A stretch of DNA of 64,000 bases from Haematobia irritans (GCF_050003625.1 NC_134397.1:70406669-70470668); one strand, 5' to 3'; shown: positions 9,701-21,713, counted from the first letter of the stretch. Notes: generated by a model from the letters alone, not told the origin. A program made the numbers and translations.

Positions 9701-10978
9701 ACAAGTATATACGGCCCAAAGTTCGGCCAGGCCGTATCTTATATACCCTCCACCATGGATTGCGTAGAAATTTCTACGAAAGACTGTCATCCACAATCGA
9801 ATTGCTTGGGTTGTGGTATCTTAAAACTTCTTAACATCGTTTTCTAATTGTGAGTTAGTCCATACGTGGTATAGAGCCAGAATTGAAATTTGGGGGTCGT
9901 CTATATGGGGGCTATATACAATTATGAACTTGATATGGACCAATTTTTTGTGAGTGGGTCGATTTATCTGAGGGCTATATATAACTATAGACCGATATGG
10001 ACCTCCTTAGGCATGGTTGTTAACGGCCATATACTAGCACAACGTATCAAATTTCAACTGGCTCGGATGAAATTTGATCCTCCAAGAAGTTCCAAAACCA
10101 AATCTCGGGATCGGTTTATATGGGGGCTATATATGATTATGGACTGATATGGACCACTTTTGGCATGGCTATTAAATATCATATACTACAACCACGTACC
10201 AAATTTCAACCAGATCGGATGAATTTTGATTCTCCAAAAGGCACCGGAGGTCAAATCTGGGGATCGCTTTATATGGGGCTATATAATTATGGACTGATAT
10301 GAACCAATTCCTGCATGGTTGTTGGATAACATATACTAACATTACGTACCAAATTTCAACCGAATCGGATGAATTTTGCTCTTCCAAGGGGCTCCGGAGG
10401 TCAAATCTGGGGATCGGTTTATATGGGGGCTATATATAATTATGGACCGATATGGACCATTTTTTGCATGGTCATTAGAGACCGTATATTAACACCATGT
10501 ACCAAATTTCAGCCGGATCGGATTAAATTTGCTTCTATTAGAGGCTCCACAAGCCAAATCGGGGGATCGGTTTATATGGGGGCTATATATAATTATAGAC
10601 CGATGTGGACAATTTTTGCACAGTTATTAGAGACCATATACTTACACCATGTACCAAATTTCAGCCGGATCGGATAAAATTTGATTCTCTTAGAGGCTCC
10701 GAAAGCAAAATCGGGGGATCGGTTTATATGGGGGCTATATATAATTATGGACCGATGTGGACCAATTTTTGCACGGTTGTTAAAGACCATATACTAACAC
10801 CATGTACCAACTTTCAGCCCGATCGGATGAAATTAGCTTCTCTTAGAGGCTCCGAAAGCCAAATCTGGGGATCGGTTTATATGGGGGCTATATATAATTA
10901 TGGACCGATGTGGACCACTTTTTGCATGATTGTTAGAAACCATATAGTTACACCATGTACCAAATTTCAGCCGGAGTA
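9701..10978 (+). mobile_element. Helentron-like family A, copy A2
   Basis: The head ACAAGTATATACGGC with TACCCTCCACCATGG is followed by about seven tandem monomers up to 10978. Successive monomers drift from CTCCGGAGGTCAAATCTGG-type to CTCCGAAAGCCAAATC-type sequence, the same gradient seen in other A copies. The hairpin end is lost at a junction with a MITE N end and family B. Frames of 85, 102 and 124 residues here are repeat artefacts. Confidence 0.8.
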
Positions 10979-11045
10979 AACTTTAGTTCAATTTTCGTGG
11001 GAGGTAGTTCATTCTTCCTAAAAAAAAGTTCACTTTTTTCGGTGC
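10979..11045 (-). mobile_element. MITE N end fragment
   Basis: The sequence AGTTCATTCTTCCTAAAAAA followed by GTTCACTTTTTTCGGTG matches, in reverse, the segment at 23195-23290 and the right end of the element at 59335-59563. Confidence 0.45.
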
Positions 11046-12452
11046 ATATTCGGCTGACCTATTTGTGGCCAGCCGGATTTCATTCGGGAGTTAGGTCTAT
11101 ATGGGGGCTATACCAAAACATTGACCAATACTCACCACCTCTTAATGTTCCTCAAATACCTCTAGATTTCCACTTTCAGACGAATTGGGTGAAAACTACG
11201 AATTCTAGAAGCTCAAAAAGTAAAATCGGGAGATCAGTCTATATAGGGGCTATACCAAAACATGGACCGATAGGCACCACTTGCGACACACCTATTTGTG
11301 ATCTTAAAATATCTCCAGATTTTCAATTTCAAGCAAATCGGCTAAAAAATATAGCCTCTAGACGCCCAAGAAGTAAAATCGGGAGATCGGTCTATATGGG
11401 GGAATACCAAAAAATGAATCGATACACCTCAATTTCGGCACACCTATTTGTGGTCCCAAAATACCTCTGGATTTCCAGTTTCAGGCAAATCGGATAATAA
11501 ATACAGTTTATAGAAGCCCAAGAATAAAAATCGGGAGATCGATCTATATGGCGGCTATACCGAAACATGAGCCGATACACCCCATTTTCAACATACCTCT
11601 TTAAGGTCCTCAAAATACCTCTAGATTTTCAATTTCAGGCACATCGGATAGAAAATACAGTTTCCAGACGCCCAAGAAGAAAACTCGGGAGATCGGTCTA
11701 CATGGGGGCTATACCAAAACATGGACCGATATGTAGCATTTTCGACACACCTCTTTATGGTCCCAAAATATCTCTAGATTTCCATTTTCACGCAATCGGA
11801 TATTAAATACAGTTTTTAGAAGCTCAAGAAATAAAATCGGGAGTGCGGTCTATATGGAGGCTATACCAAAACATGGACCGATACACCCCATTTTCGACAC
11901 ACCTCTTTAATGTCCAAAAATACTTCCAGATTTTCAATTTCAGGCAAATCGGATAAAAAATACAGTTTCTAGACGCTCAAAAAGCAAAATCGGGAGATCG
12001 GTTAATAGGGGGCTATACCAAAACATGGACCGATGGGCACCATTTTCGGCACACCTTTTTATGGTCCTCAAGTACCTCTAGATTTTTAATTTCAGGCAAC
12101 TTGGATAAAAACTATGGTTTTTATAAGCCCAAGACCCCAAATCGGGAAGTTGGTTTATATGGGGGCTATATCAAAACTTGGTCCGATACAGCTCATCTTC
12201 GAACTTGAGCTGCCTGCAAACAAAAAACGAATCTGTGCCAAATTTCAGGACGATAGCGCCATTATTGAAGGCTGTAGCGGGATTACAACAGACAGACAGA
12301 CAAGCGGACAGAGGGACATGCTTATATCGTCTTAGAATTTCTCCCTGATCAAGAATAAATATACTTTATAGGGTCGGAAATCGACATTTCGATGTGTTAA
12401 ACACGGAATGATAAACTTATTATACCCCCATCACCATTCTATGGTGGTCCAG
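11046..12452 (+). mobile_element. Helentron-like family B, copy B2 (head missing)
   Basis: At least seven diverged monomers (GGGAGATCGGTCTATATGG, ACCTCTAGATTTCCAATTTC) are followed by a short ACAG microsatellite at about 12290, the TATACTTTATA core and a hairpin left arm TATACCCCCATCACC at 12419. The right arm breaks after CTATGGTGGT and runs straight into an inverted B copy at 12453. Confidence 0.75.
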
Positions 12453-13462
12453 GTTTTAGTATAGCCCCGGTTCAGGTTTTAGTATAGCCCCGATCTCTCG
12501 ATTTTACTTATTGCGCTTCTAAAAACCGTAGTTTTTATCCGTTTTGTCTGAAATTGGAAATTTAGAGGTATTTTAAGACCACAAAAAATGGGTGTGTCGA
12601 AAATGGTGTGTATCAGTCAATGTTTTGGTATAGCCCCCATATAGCCCGATCTACTTATTTGACTTCGTGAGCATCTAGACACCGTATTTTTTATCCGATT
12701 TACATACAACTCAAAATCTAGATGTATTTTGGGTCCAAAAATAGGTTTGTCTTATGTGGTTTGTTTTGTTTACCCTCCATATAGAACGATCTTCCGATTT
12801 GACTTCTTGAGCGTGGGTCCATGGCTTGGTATGGCCCTCATATAGCCCGATCTCCCGATTTAACTTCTTGGGCTTCTAGACACCGCGATTTTTTTCCGAT
12901 TTGCCTGAAATTCGAAATTTGGAGATATTTTAGGTCTATGCATAAGTACGCCGAATATGGTGCGTATTGGCTCACGTTTTAATATAGGCCCCACATTGCA
13001 CGATTTGATTCTTGAGCGTCTAGATATCCGAAGTTTTATCCGATTTGCCTGAAATTTAAACTCAAATGGTATTTTGGGTCCACACATAAGTAAACCGAAT
13101 GTGATATACCGCCCATATAGACCCATCTCCCGATTTGACTTCGAGACACCGCAATTTTTATCCGATTTGCCGGAAATTCAAAATGTAGAAGTATTTTCGG
13201 TCCCTAAATAGGTATAGCGAATATGTTGTTAATCGGTCCATGTTTTGTTATAGCTCCCATGTGTTAAGTCTCCTGATTTCCATGTTGGTATATATGTTTG
13301 CTTGGCAGAGTATCTGTAATCAAATCCACCTGAAATTCTATACATGTCCTTCTAAGTAACCTGACCAAGAGTTTTCTAAGGAAACAATTATATTTTTAGA
13401 TTCATGGTGGTGGTACTTAAGATTCGTCCCGGCTGAACTTAAGTCCGTATATAATTGTTTTG
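12453..13462 (-). mobile_element. Helentron-like family B, inverted copy
   Basis: Monomers read in reverse (TTGGTATAGCCCCCATATAG, CCGATTTGCCTGAAATT) and the copy ends at a B-type head around 13395-13462, whose outer end has decayed to ATATAATTGTTTT. The first 30 bases repeat the string CAGGTTTTAGTATAGCCCCG twice. Divergence from B1 is high, so this is an older copy. Confidence 0.65.
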
Positions 13463-13648
13463 TCTAACATAGACCCCATATGGACTAGCATACATTATAG
13501 AAAACAATGTTAAGAAGTTTTAAGATACCTTGCCATTGGCAATTGTTGCCACAACTGAAGTAATGCGATTGTGGATAACAGTTTTAGTGAAACTATCTAC
13601 GCAATTCATGAATACGGCCTGGGCAAACTTACGGCCGTATACATTTGT
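13463..13648 (-). mobile_element. Family A head, inverted, isolated
   Basis: The strings GTTTTAAGATACCTTGCCAT, GTAATGCGATTGTGGATAAC and ACTTACGGCCGTATA match the head end of A7 at 55590-55766. Only the head survives. Confidence 0.65.
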
Positions 13649-14796
13649 GTCTTTATAAAAGCATATGTTTTAGATTGGATTTTAGATGGAACATTATGTG
13701 CCACTTTTTAGAAATTCTGAACGTCTAAGATGACTACAACCAGGCTAGGTGTCAGTTCGTAGTCCTTGGGTATATTCTCTTATACGATTCGTGGTTTTTA
13801 TCAATTAAGCCTAACATCTACTGCCTAGTTTTATCAAAACGATTCCGGTTCATTATAGTCAAATTAACCTACTAATGGCTACACATTTTGCTTTTGTTTC
13901 TAATGGATCTATGAAATTTATCAAAACAATGAAAATATTACACCTTTAAAGTATTTATCAAAAGTGCCACTGACACATTTTTAACCCACCGCGATATGAA
14001 AAATCCTCAAATGCAAGACGAAAAATGACGTAGATACATCGAACATACAGATTTAGGTAGAGCTGCATGTTACCAGCTAATTTGCATATAAGCCAAACTG
14101 GTACAAAAAATCCAAAGAAAAAAAAACATCACAGAAAACCAAATGAAAATGAACCAAAGCGATAACTACGATAACACCAGTGAACATAACGCAGCCACTC
14201 ATATGCCATATGAGTGGACATCATGGATACCATTTTGATCGCAAAAAAATAGAAAAAAAATAAAAAGCTGGCCTAACAAAAAACCCCCAAAGTGATCAAT
14301 TTAAAGAAGTCAAGGAAAAAATCCATACGCCACATATTTTGAAATGCAAACAACAGAAGAAAGTTACATTAAAAATAGAGCGGCGGCGAGCACATTCAAT
14401 GTCTATGAGGAGACCGATCCAAAACTCCTCCCGAGTGACCAAGAAACACAAAACTGACCTCAAAAAGCAAACATGATGCAAATCATTTGACGCCTACACG
14501 CAAATCACAAAATGACGAACAAAGGCGAATTCAGATAGTGCACACACATAAGTGGGCACAGTGGGCTTTGAAGTATGATATTGGATGAATTATTATTGGC
14601 AGATAAACATATCTCCCCATCGGCTAGAAATTACCCATTGCATATGTAACCAAGGATCTAGAGAATGGAGCTCACTACGGCGGTGTCGACTGTCTAAAAA
14701 TAGTGGCTAAAGTCGGCGCGACCCGGGGGGTTTTAATCTCTCCTATGATCTTCGAAAAGTTTTAAGATAAATTGTACAACCATTTTTCAAATTGTA
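13649..14796. other. Unique sequence, no gene seen
   Basis: This is non-repetitive sequence of moderate AT content. It includes a small inverted repeat around CACTCATATGCCATATGAGTG (14199-14219). No open frame stands out on either strand. It may be host intergenic or intronic sequence. Confidence 0.5.
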
Positions 14797-14928
14797 TAGG
14801 GAGCTACCGTGGATCAATAGGAAACATGTCTGCTTTTGCATACAAAGGGTGGTTGGTTCAATCCCACTTTCAACTGAACATCCAAAAGTTATCAGCGGCA
14901 ATGTGAAACGCGGTTCGGTCTTAGCTAT
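14797..14928 (+). mobile_element. Degenerate tRNA-derived SINE, left part
   Basis: GGGAGCTACCGTGG, GCATACAAAGGGTGGTTGG, TTCAATCC and AATGTGAAACGCGGTTCGG follow the order of the SINE at 47635-47982 with many substitutions. It is cut by the head of family B/A copy B3 at GCTATAA|CAAG. The continuation beyond B3 was not recognised. Confidence 0.55.
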
Positions 14929-15984
14929 AACAAGTATATACGGCCGTAAGTTCGCCCAGGCCGAATCATATGTACCCTCCAACTTCGATGGAATACAAAG
15001 TTCTACTAAAACTACCATTGGCAACCGAACTACTTGTTACTTTTGGTAGCACTTGTCGATGGCAAGGTATCTTATAACATCTTGAAAATGTTTTCTTAAT
15101 TGTAGGAAGATCGGTTTGACAAAACAAAAACAGATTAAATTGCTATATAAGCTAGTTCAGCCAATTACGAACCGATATGAACGGTAGTTGCTACATTTGA
15201 ACCACATCATATGAAATTTGTTCCTCCATGAGGCACCAGTCAAATTAGGGGTCGGTCTATATGGGGGCTATATAAAAACATCGGCCGATACTCACCAATT
15301 ATGGCACACCTCTTTGTGGTGCTAAAATACCACTATACAGAAAAAAATTTCCGTAGTTAAACTAATGTTAAATTAAACTTATTTTTATTGCAAAAAAATT
15401 ATTTGTTTGTAGTTAAATTTTATTATATTTTGCGAAATTTTCCACAGCCCAATGAAAATTTCGTTTTTTTAAGTATGTCTCAAACATTTTAAGAACTTAA
15501 CGTGAGTATAAAGTTCAATGACCGTACACATAAGTTCAATATGAACTAACAACTACTCATCATTTTTGTTGCACTTCTTTATGGTACTAAAATACATCAA
15601 GATTTCCAATTTTAGGCAAATTGGATAAAAACTACGTTTTCTATAAGCCCAAGACACCAAATCGGGAGGTCGGTTTATATGGGGACTTTATCAAAACCTG
15701 GACCGATATAGCCCATCTTCGAACTTGACCATCCTGCAGACAAAACACGAGTTTTTGCAAAATTTCAGCACGATTGCTTCATTATTGAAGACTGTAGCGT
15801 GATTACAACAGACGGCCAGACAGACGGCCAGACAGACGGACATGGTTATGTCGTCTTAGAATTTCTCCCTGATCCAGAATATATATACTTTATATACTCG
15901 GAAATCGATATTTCGCTGTGTTACAAACGGAATGACAAACTTATTATACCCCCGTCAACATTCTATGGTGGTGGGTATAAAGAA
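14929..15984 (+). mobile_element. Helentron-like family B, short copy B3 with A-like head
   Basis: The head reads ACAAGTATATACGGCCG and TACCCTCCAACTTCG (A-like), but the monomers and tail are B-type (CCGATACTCACCAATTATGG, GCCCATCTTCGAACTTGACC). It ends in an ACAGACGGCC microsatellite at about 15808-15842 and a hairpin TATACCCCCGTCAAC/GGTGGTGGGTATA at 15945-15979. MITE K1 interrupts it at 15338. The head-tail mismatch suggests a chimera or template switch. Confidence 0.65.
15338..15580 (+). mobile_element. MITE K, copy 1 (partial)
   Basis: CAGAAAAAAATTTCCGTAG and the sequence to ATAAGTTCAATATGAACTAA match K2 at 48580-48910. The right end is not preserved. It lies inside a family B monomer. 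Confidence 0.55.
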
Positions 15985-16285
15985 TCAAGAAGATCTAACG
16001 GGACCTCATCACGCACAGAAGGGATATATACGGCAGCTATATCTAAATCTGAAGCGAATCTGAATAGGGATCGTATTTTTCGTAGCCGAAAAAAGACTTA
16101 TGCCAAATTTAAGGACGATCGGTCTTAAACTGCGAGCTGGACTTTGCACACAAAAATACATCTACAGACAGACAGACGGACATTACTAAATCGACTCAGA
16201 ATTTAATTCTAAGCCGATTGGTATACTATAACATGGGTCTATAACTACTCCTTCTGGGCTTTACATACAAATGTACTAACTTATA

Positions 16286-17507
16286 AAGGGTGATACGGTC
16301 AAAATTTGGTCAAGGGAAAACGCATGTAAATCGGTGAAATCGTTTATTTAAAAAATCAAATTAAATTTCTTTGTCAAGTTCAATTAGCATAAAATTCAGG
16401 AAAAATATTCAGTTATGCTTTCGCTTTTCCATATCCGAATTGCCGGTCCTCACGCTTGACACCTGCCATAAAATTTTGTACGGCCACCTTGTCCACCTTC
16501 TTCGCCGCAGAAAGCCAGTTTGCCTTGAACTGCTGCTCGTCCTTAGCAGTTTTTTGGTCTTCTTTAGGTTCCGCTTGACAATAGCCCAGTATTTCTCAAT
16601 TGGGCGGAGCTCTGGCGTGTTTGGAGGGTTCTTGTCCTTGGGAACCACCTGCACGTTGTTGGCGGTGTACCACTCCATGGCCTTTTTACCGTAATGGCAA
16701 GATGCCAAATCCGGCCAAAACAGTACGAAACAACCGTGTTTCTTCAGGAAAGGCAGCAGACCTTTATTCAAACACTCTTTCACGTAAATTTCTTGGTTGA
16801 CAGTCCCGGAAGCTATGAAAATGCTGCTTTTCAAGCCACAGGTACAGATGGCTTGCCAAACCAGATATGTCTTTGCGAACTTTGACAGTTTTATGTGCTT
16901 GAAAATATCTGCTACCTTTCCCCTTCCTTTTGCCGTATAAAACTCCTGTCGTGTACAGCCACCGGGATCGCGCTTTGGCCGTCGTATTTTTTTATCATCG
17001 CGATTTGGAGTCACTACCTTCTTGTAAGTCGATAGTCCGGCTCGTTTTTTGGCTCGATGCACGGTTGTAGACGATACACCCAGCTTATTTGCGGCATCTC
17101 GGAGAGAGAGGTTAGGGTTTCGCTTGAAACTACCGGCAACTCTCTTTGTCGTCTCAGCGGCTTCCGGTTTTCGATTTCCCCCCGATCCAGACTTCCTGGC
17201 TGTCGACAAACCTTCCCCAATCACTTTAATTACATTTGTAACGGTTGATTTGGCAACTTTTAGCGATTTTGCCAGCTTTGCGTGCGAGCAGCTCGGATTT
17301 TCGCGATGCGCGAGCAAAATTTTGATACGCTGGTCTTCTTGCTTGGACGGTATTTTGACAACTGAAGAGTGAATTCCAAAATCAAAATAGGAGCAACATT
17401 CTACACACACACACCTTCAAAATGAGGGGTGTTCAGGTGTTTTTAAATGCAAAATTGAAAGAAATACGTCATGTTTATATTGACCAAATTTTGACCGTAT
17501 CACCCTT
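16286..17507 (-). mobile_element. DD37E-type mariner (IS630-Tc1-mariner), internally deleted
   Basis: Perfect terminal inverted repeats begin AAGGGTGATACGGTCAAAAT and extend to about 28 bp, flanked by TA at 16284-16285 and 17508-17509. The 1222-bp element carries a damaged transposase on the minus strand. Its ends are intact, so it could still be moved by a transposase supplied elsewhere; that is inference. Confidence 0.92.
16409..17410 (-). pseudogene. Tc1/mariner-type transposase pseudogene (DD37E signature)
   Basis: The N-terminal half has two helix-turn-helix regions (HAKLAKSLKVAKSTV, SLRDAANKLGVSSTTVHRAK) and a basic linker. The core keeps KHIKLSKFAKTYLVWQAIC, the second catalytic aspartate in WPDLASCHYGKKAMEWY and the glutamate in RPIEKYWAIVKRNL, with 37 residues between them. 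This spacing matches the DD37E group described from mosquitoes. The first catalytic aspartate region is missing: sequence jumps from RRPKRDPGG to RQEFYTAKGRG. Near the C-terminus a frameshift at an A-run replaces the expected tail; another frame still reads FKANWLSAAKKVDKVAVQNF. No in-frame ATG precedes the conserved region. The enzyme cannot be active. Confidence 0.9.
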
Positions 17508-17584
17508 TACCCTGTACCACAGTAGTGATGAAGGGTATAAAAATCTACGCCTTCAAAACTTATACACAACATAAAATTTTTTAT

Positions 17585-18096
17585 AAATTATCCTATCTCG
17601 ATTTGTGGGGTTTTTTCATAAGTCCACAGATATAATTGTGAACCGATATGGACAAACTTTTGCATGATTAGTACGAAGCATTTACTAAAATCACGTACCA
17701 AATTTCAACCGAATAGCATAAAATTTGCTTTTCCAGGGGATTTAACAAGTAGAATCTGGGGATCTGTTTATATGGGGGATATATACAAGTATTGTCCGAT
17801 ATGGACCAATTTGAGCACGATTATTGGAGGGCATATAATAACTTTACCTATGAAATTTCAACCGGATCGGATGAAATTTTCTCTACCAAGAAATTCCGGA
17901 GGTCAAATCTGGGGATCGGTTTATGGTTTATGGAGGCTGTATATAGTTATGGGCCATTATGGACCAATTTTTGCATGGTTGTGAAAGGGCCAATACTAAC
18001 ATCACGTACAATATTTCAACTGAATCGGCTGTAATTTGCTCTTACCAGAGCCTCCGAAAGCAAATCTGGGGATCGGTTTATATGGGGGCTATATAT
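17585..18096 (+). mobile_element. Helentron-like family A, copy A8, cut by a SINE
   Basis: About three monomers (GTTTATATGGGGG, CCAATTTTTGCATGGTTGT, GGTCAAATCTGGGGATCGG) end in CTATATAT|AGGTTAGG, where a minus-strand SINE begins. A tail fragment of the same family lies beyond it at 18788-18935. Confidence 0.7.
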
Positions 18097-18406
18097 AGGT
18101 TAGGTTAGGACATTTTAGCCTCTTTTAGACTATTCAGCCCATTGTCATACCACAGTGGCGAACTTCTCTCTTATCACTGAGGATTGCCCGACTCTATGAT
18201 TAGCTCAATGGCAAGGAACCTAGCCGAGTCTGAACGGCGTTCCACATTGAAATGAAACCACTTTGAGGAGCTTGAAAATACTCAGTAATGTCACCAGTAT
18301 TGCTTAAAGGGGATAATCTATCGCTGAAAAACTTTTTGGTGTTCGCTCAAAACTGGAACCCACGACCATATTCAAGGCGACTGATGAACTCTTCACCAGT
18401 TGGCTA
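18097..18406 (-). mobile_element. tRNA-derived SINE, minus strand
   Basis: Read on the minus strand, it has a tRNA-like head (AACTGGTGAAGAGTTCATC, then GTCGTGGGTTCCAG), a body with GGTGACATTACTGAG and GAACGCCGTTCAGACTCGGC, and a 3' tail with GTGGTATGACAATGGGCTGA ending in CCTAACCTA. The A box is degenerate. Homologous to the SINE at 47635-47982 throughout. Confidence 0.8.
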
Positions 18407-18787
18407 GGATTTCGTTAAGTAAAATAATCAATAACCAAAGAATTCGAGTTTAATTCAAAGTTAGATTGAACCGACTTTGTTGAGCTGTTAAATGCAATTA
18501 ACTTAAAGTAGAGAAAATTACAGATGACAATTGATCTTACGGCGAATTCAACATAAAGAAAGATCAATATACATTTGAATTAAAGTTAAAACCGGTTTAA
18601 CACTACTAGGTAAATATGAAATTCAAAAATATTGACAAATTAAAATTAGTTAATATGAAACATTGATATAAAAAAGATATTAAATTAAATGGATTGAAAT
18701 ATACAAAAATATAAGAACTTTGAAAAATCAAACCACTGTTGAATGTTAATTCAACAGCGACCATGCAACTATTTCATCACGTTATCC
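18407..18787. other. AT-rich unique stretch
   Basis: No gene or recognisable repeat. Contains AT-rich sequence such as TTAAACTTAATTC-like motifs without long frames. Confidence 0.5.
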
Positions 18788-18935
18788 TAATATAACTTTC
18801 GTTCGGAAGTTAGCGTGATTTCCACAGGCGCTAGTTCGACTCAGAATTTCATTATGACCTAGGATATATATTTTATGGGGTCTGCGACCAATATTTCGAT
18901 GTGTTACAAACGGAATGACAAATTGGATAGCACTC
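18788..18935 (+). mobile_element. Family A tail fragment
   Basis: TTTCGTTCGGAAGTTAGCGT, TAGTTCGACTCAGAATTTCA, GGATATATATTTTATGGGGT and GTGTTACAAACGGAATGACA match the tail of complete A copies just before the hairpin, which is missing. Bases 18936-19137 hold nothing recognisable. Confidence 0.7.
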
Positions 18936-19137
18936 ACTGTATAGATAAAAATTCACCACTTGTGGTACTTGTGGAGTGAATAAAAAAATCCAAAATCGAC
19001 TTTTTGTGAAAAAGTCTTCCATTGCAAACGAAAACAGAACATTTGTTCTCCACATTGCTTTACACAAAATGTGACATATAGTTTGGACTCGGAAAAAGTA
19101 AGTTTACTGATAATAAATCCTACAAAAGATAAAACTA

Positions 19138-19716
19138 CCCAGCAAAAACATTTGGAAGTTCTTCCAAAGGCACAACTTTAAAAGCACTTCCAGAAGATGC
19201 AATCCCAATGATGTTCTTTATTTTAACTACCTAGGAAGTTCTCTTAATTTAATTTTTTATAACTTGGGTTTTTCATACTTTTAATGGATAATTTTAACTT
19301 TTTTGCTTCAAATAGGTTAAAAACAGAGTAAGAATTCATAAAATGGTACAAATCATTTAAATTTTGTCGACAAAACTGAAAAAATTTAAATTTTGGAAAA
19401 TATTTGAGGTGAAACGTTTCCGACAAGCCATTATCCATTTAATTTATTATTTATTATTATCCATTAAAAATTATAAAAAATTATAAAAATTATTTATTTG
19501 ACAAAATATCACACAATTTTTTAATTTACACCCAAAACTTTGAATTCGGCTCACACCTAAAGAAGTGATGCACATTCAGTGCAACGGTTGAAACGGAGGA
19601 CTTCCATCCTATGACAAGCCCATGTTAAATTCATCGCTTCTGCGTCAATTTTGCACCACTTCCGGATCCAAAAAGAACATTTTATTTACTTTTTTGGCGA
19701 CGTTTTTTTTGCTAGG
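19138..19716 (+). mobile_element. MITE E, copy 3, complete
   Basis: 579 bp from CCCAGCAAAAACATTTGGAA to GCGACGTTTTTTTTGCTAGG. The palindrome extends outward as ACTACC / GGTAGT, which may be part of the terminal repeat or of the target site. It sits just upstream of a LINE fragment. No coding capacity. Confidence 0.8.
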
Positions 19717-19750
19717 TAGTCTTGCATTGCAAAAAACGCGACATTTCCAC

Positions 19751-20490
19751 TGTTAACCCAATCTCCTTAGGTGCTGAAATTCCTTTGGAGAGTGTCCAAA
19801 TACTTTGGGGTTATATTGGACAGGAGGATGAACCTTAAGCTTAATATTGAAAAAGTCACGGTAGTGTTGTACCAGTACAAAAAGGCGACGTTCTCTCTAT
19901 GGGATTTTGAGCGTGTCCTGTATGTGATCAATTTTCCGCAGGATTTCTACACAGATGGCTCTAAATTGGATTTACAATTGGGCTTCGGAGTATATTTTAA
20001 AGACCTTGAACTTAATATAGCGGAAATATAGCCTAATCACTGTAGTGCTGAAATATTAGCAATAAAAGAGGTTGAAATTTGGTTGAGAAGTAATGTTCCC
20101 AAAATTGTTGGCATTCATATTTGCTCAGACAATCAACATGGAATAAAATTTTTGTAATCTGTGTTACTTAACTCGAAAATGGTCATAGATTGCTAATATG
20201 GATGCCTGTTCACAGGACCATACCAGGGAACTGCGAATCGGATGAGTTAGCGAAGCTGAAACGACCTTACAGGAGAACTAGAATATGGTATGATGGCGAA
20301 TGTCCAATGGGATGGGAACAATCTGGTTAGTTCAACAGAAGGAAATAATCGGGTGGGTTCAGCGGTAAAAACTAGGAGGGCTTATATGTAGTAGGTATTT
20401 TTATTTAATGTGGTATCACAGTGGACTAAATAGTCCATGTGAGCCTTAAATAAATCGGGCTGCCACCACAGTAACCTAACCTAACCTCAC
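19751..20490 (+). pseudogene. Non-LTR retrotransposon 3' part: RT end, RNase H, 3' UTR
   Basis: The frame opens with VSKYFGVILDRRMNLKLNIE, the C-terminal part of a LINE reverse transcriptase, and after a gap continues with the RNase H start FYTDGSKLDLQLGFGVYF. Further downstream, in shifting frames, are remnants of the RNase H glutamate (AEILAIKEV), DNQHG-type aspartate region and the motif ending GNCESDELAKL. A 3' UTR with AATGTGGTATCACAGTGGAC and TCGGGCTGCCACCACAG ends in CCTAACCTAACC. The gene is 5'-truncated with several frameshifts. The RNase H points to an I- or LOA-type clade; this is inference. Confidence 0.8.
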
Positions 20491-21668
20491 CTTACTGATA
20501 ATAGAAAAACTCGCCTGTTGTTACCTAACCCAGCTAATAACCTACAGTTAAATACATCTCCGTATTGACCACTGTGCTACAATTTCCTTTTGATCTTCAT
20601 CCAAATAATCCATTGTACCTCCATACAATACGAAGAGAATAAAGCAAATATGTTTACCACTGCCTTTTTAATGTTAAATAAAATCTTTTGAAGTCAATGC
20701 AGTGGCAAATGCCGTATTGGTGGGTGCTGTCATTTTGCGACATCGAAGGACTGCTTGCTGTGGCCATATAACAGACCCAAAAGACCAGACACACCACACA
20801 CATTTCAATGAAATTTCAAATGAAATGCGCACAGCTATCGTAATAGATTTAGGTGGCAAGGTTGGCTCTGGTGGCAAGAGATGAGAGAATGCAAGTGAGT
20901 ATAGAGCCCCATACGAAACAATAACGCCATGCCGCACATGCCACAGACTATGATAAATACCAAAGCGTTTGAATAATGAAGCCTTTTTGGCTGTTACAAG
21001 CGGCATCAATCTGTCAACATCTGCGCATGCACACCGCCATCGCATTCACCGCCGCCACATGAGCCCAAAACCAACAACAAATGACGACGACGACAACAAT
21101 GATGGAACAAAAACCTTGCTTTAATCAAATGACTTTTTTCACGGATTGGAAATGTATTCGCATGTTCATATGAAGTGCTCTAATGTTACGTATACCAAAA
21201 ACAACGAGGGCTAGGATGATAATGGATTGGAAAAGTAGCAGGAAGACTAAAATAGCCCAAAATATCGATATCTCTTATTTTTGGCAAGATTATACCAGCA
21301 TAGAGTGAAGTTCATAAGAGTAAGTTTGTAAAGGAACATCAAGTGGACGAGTCACTCACCAATGAAAAAAGACTGTCCGTGAAATTCGTAGGCCTCGAGA
21401 CGAAAGAACCGTCTGAACTCACTTATTCATATATCGTTAACAGGAATCTCTCGATTAACGAGGTATACGATACTAAATGTCAAAGGTGTCGTGAAAAATA
21501 CACGACAAAATCTCGGATCTTTCTGAAAATTTTCATAAATGAACATTTTGCAAATTTTTCGCGGCCTGGACCCGAAAATGACAGAGATTCAATATAACAA
21601 TTTTACAACGATCTTTAGAAACGATACCGCACTATGAACCTATAAATTAAAAGTCAGGCCTCCATGGT
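20491..21668. other. Unique sequence, no supported gene
   Basis: This is high-complexity sequence with GC-richer stretches (20690-21080) and short simple repeats such as ACGACGACGACAACAATG. A frame at 21343-21597 without ATG includes the pair CQRC but is not recognised. It may be host sequence. Confidence 0.45.
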
Positions 21669-21713
21669 GGAGCCATCGTGGTGCGTGCCCGCCATGCATA
21701 CAAAGGGTCGTGG
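21669..21713 (+). mobile_element. Truncated SINE head
   Basis: GGAGCCATCGTGGTGCGTGC and CATACAAAGGGTCGTGG match the SINE head, but the bases between the A box and the anticodon region are deleted. It is fused directly to TTAGGTTAG, the 3' tail of a minus-strand LINE. Confidence 0.6.

Larger units (their letters stand above)
16005..17539 (+). mobile_element. Family C-type element holding a mariner insertion
   Basis: Sequence 16020-16285 has TATACGGCAGCTATATCTAA, ACAGACAGACAGACGGACAT and a C-type tail. After the mariner (16286-17507) the tail resumes with TACCCTGTACCACAGTAGTG and GGGTATAA at 17539. Removing the mariner rebuilds the terminal hairpin of the C' subfamily seen at 53228. Confidence 0.65.

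Noticed and set aside
21343..21597. 84-residue zinc-binding protein
   Set aside because: Only one CxxC pair is present, the frame lacks an ATG, and no family is recognised.
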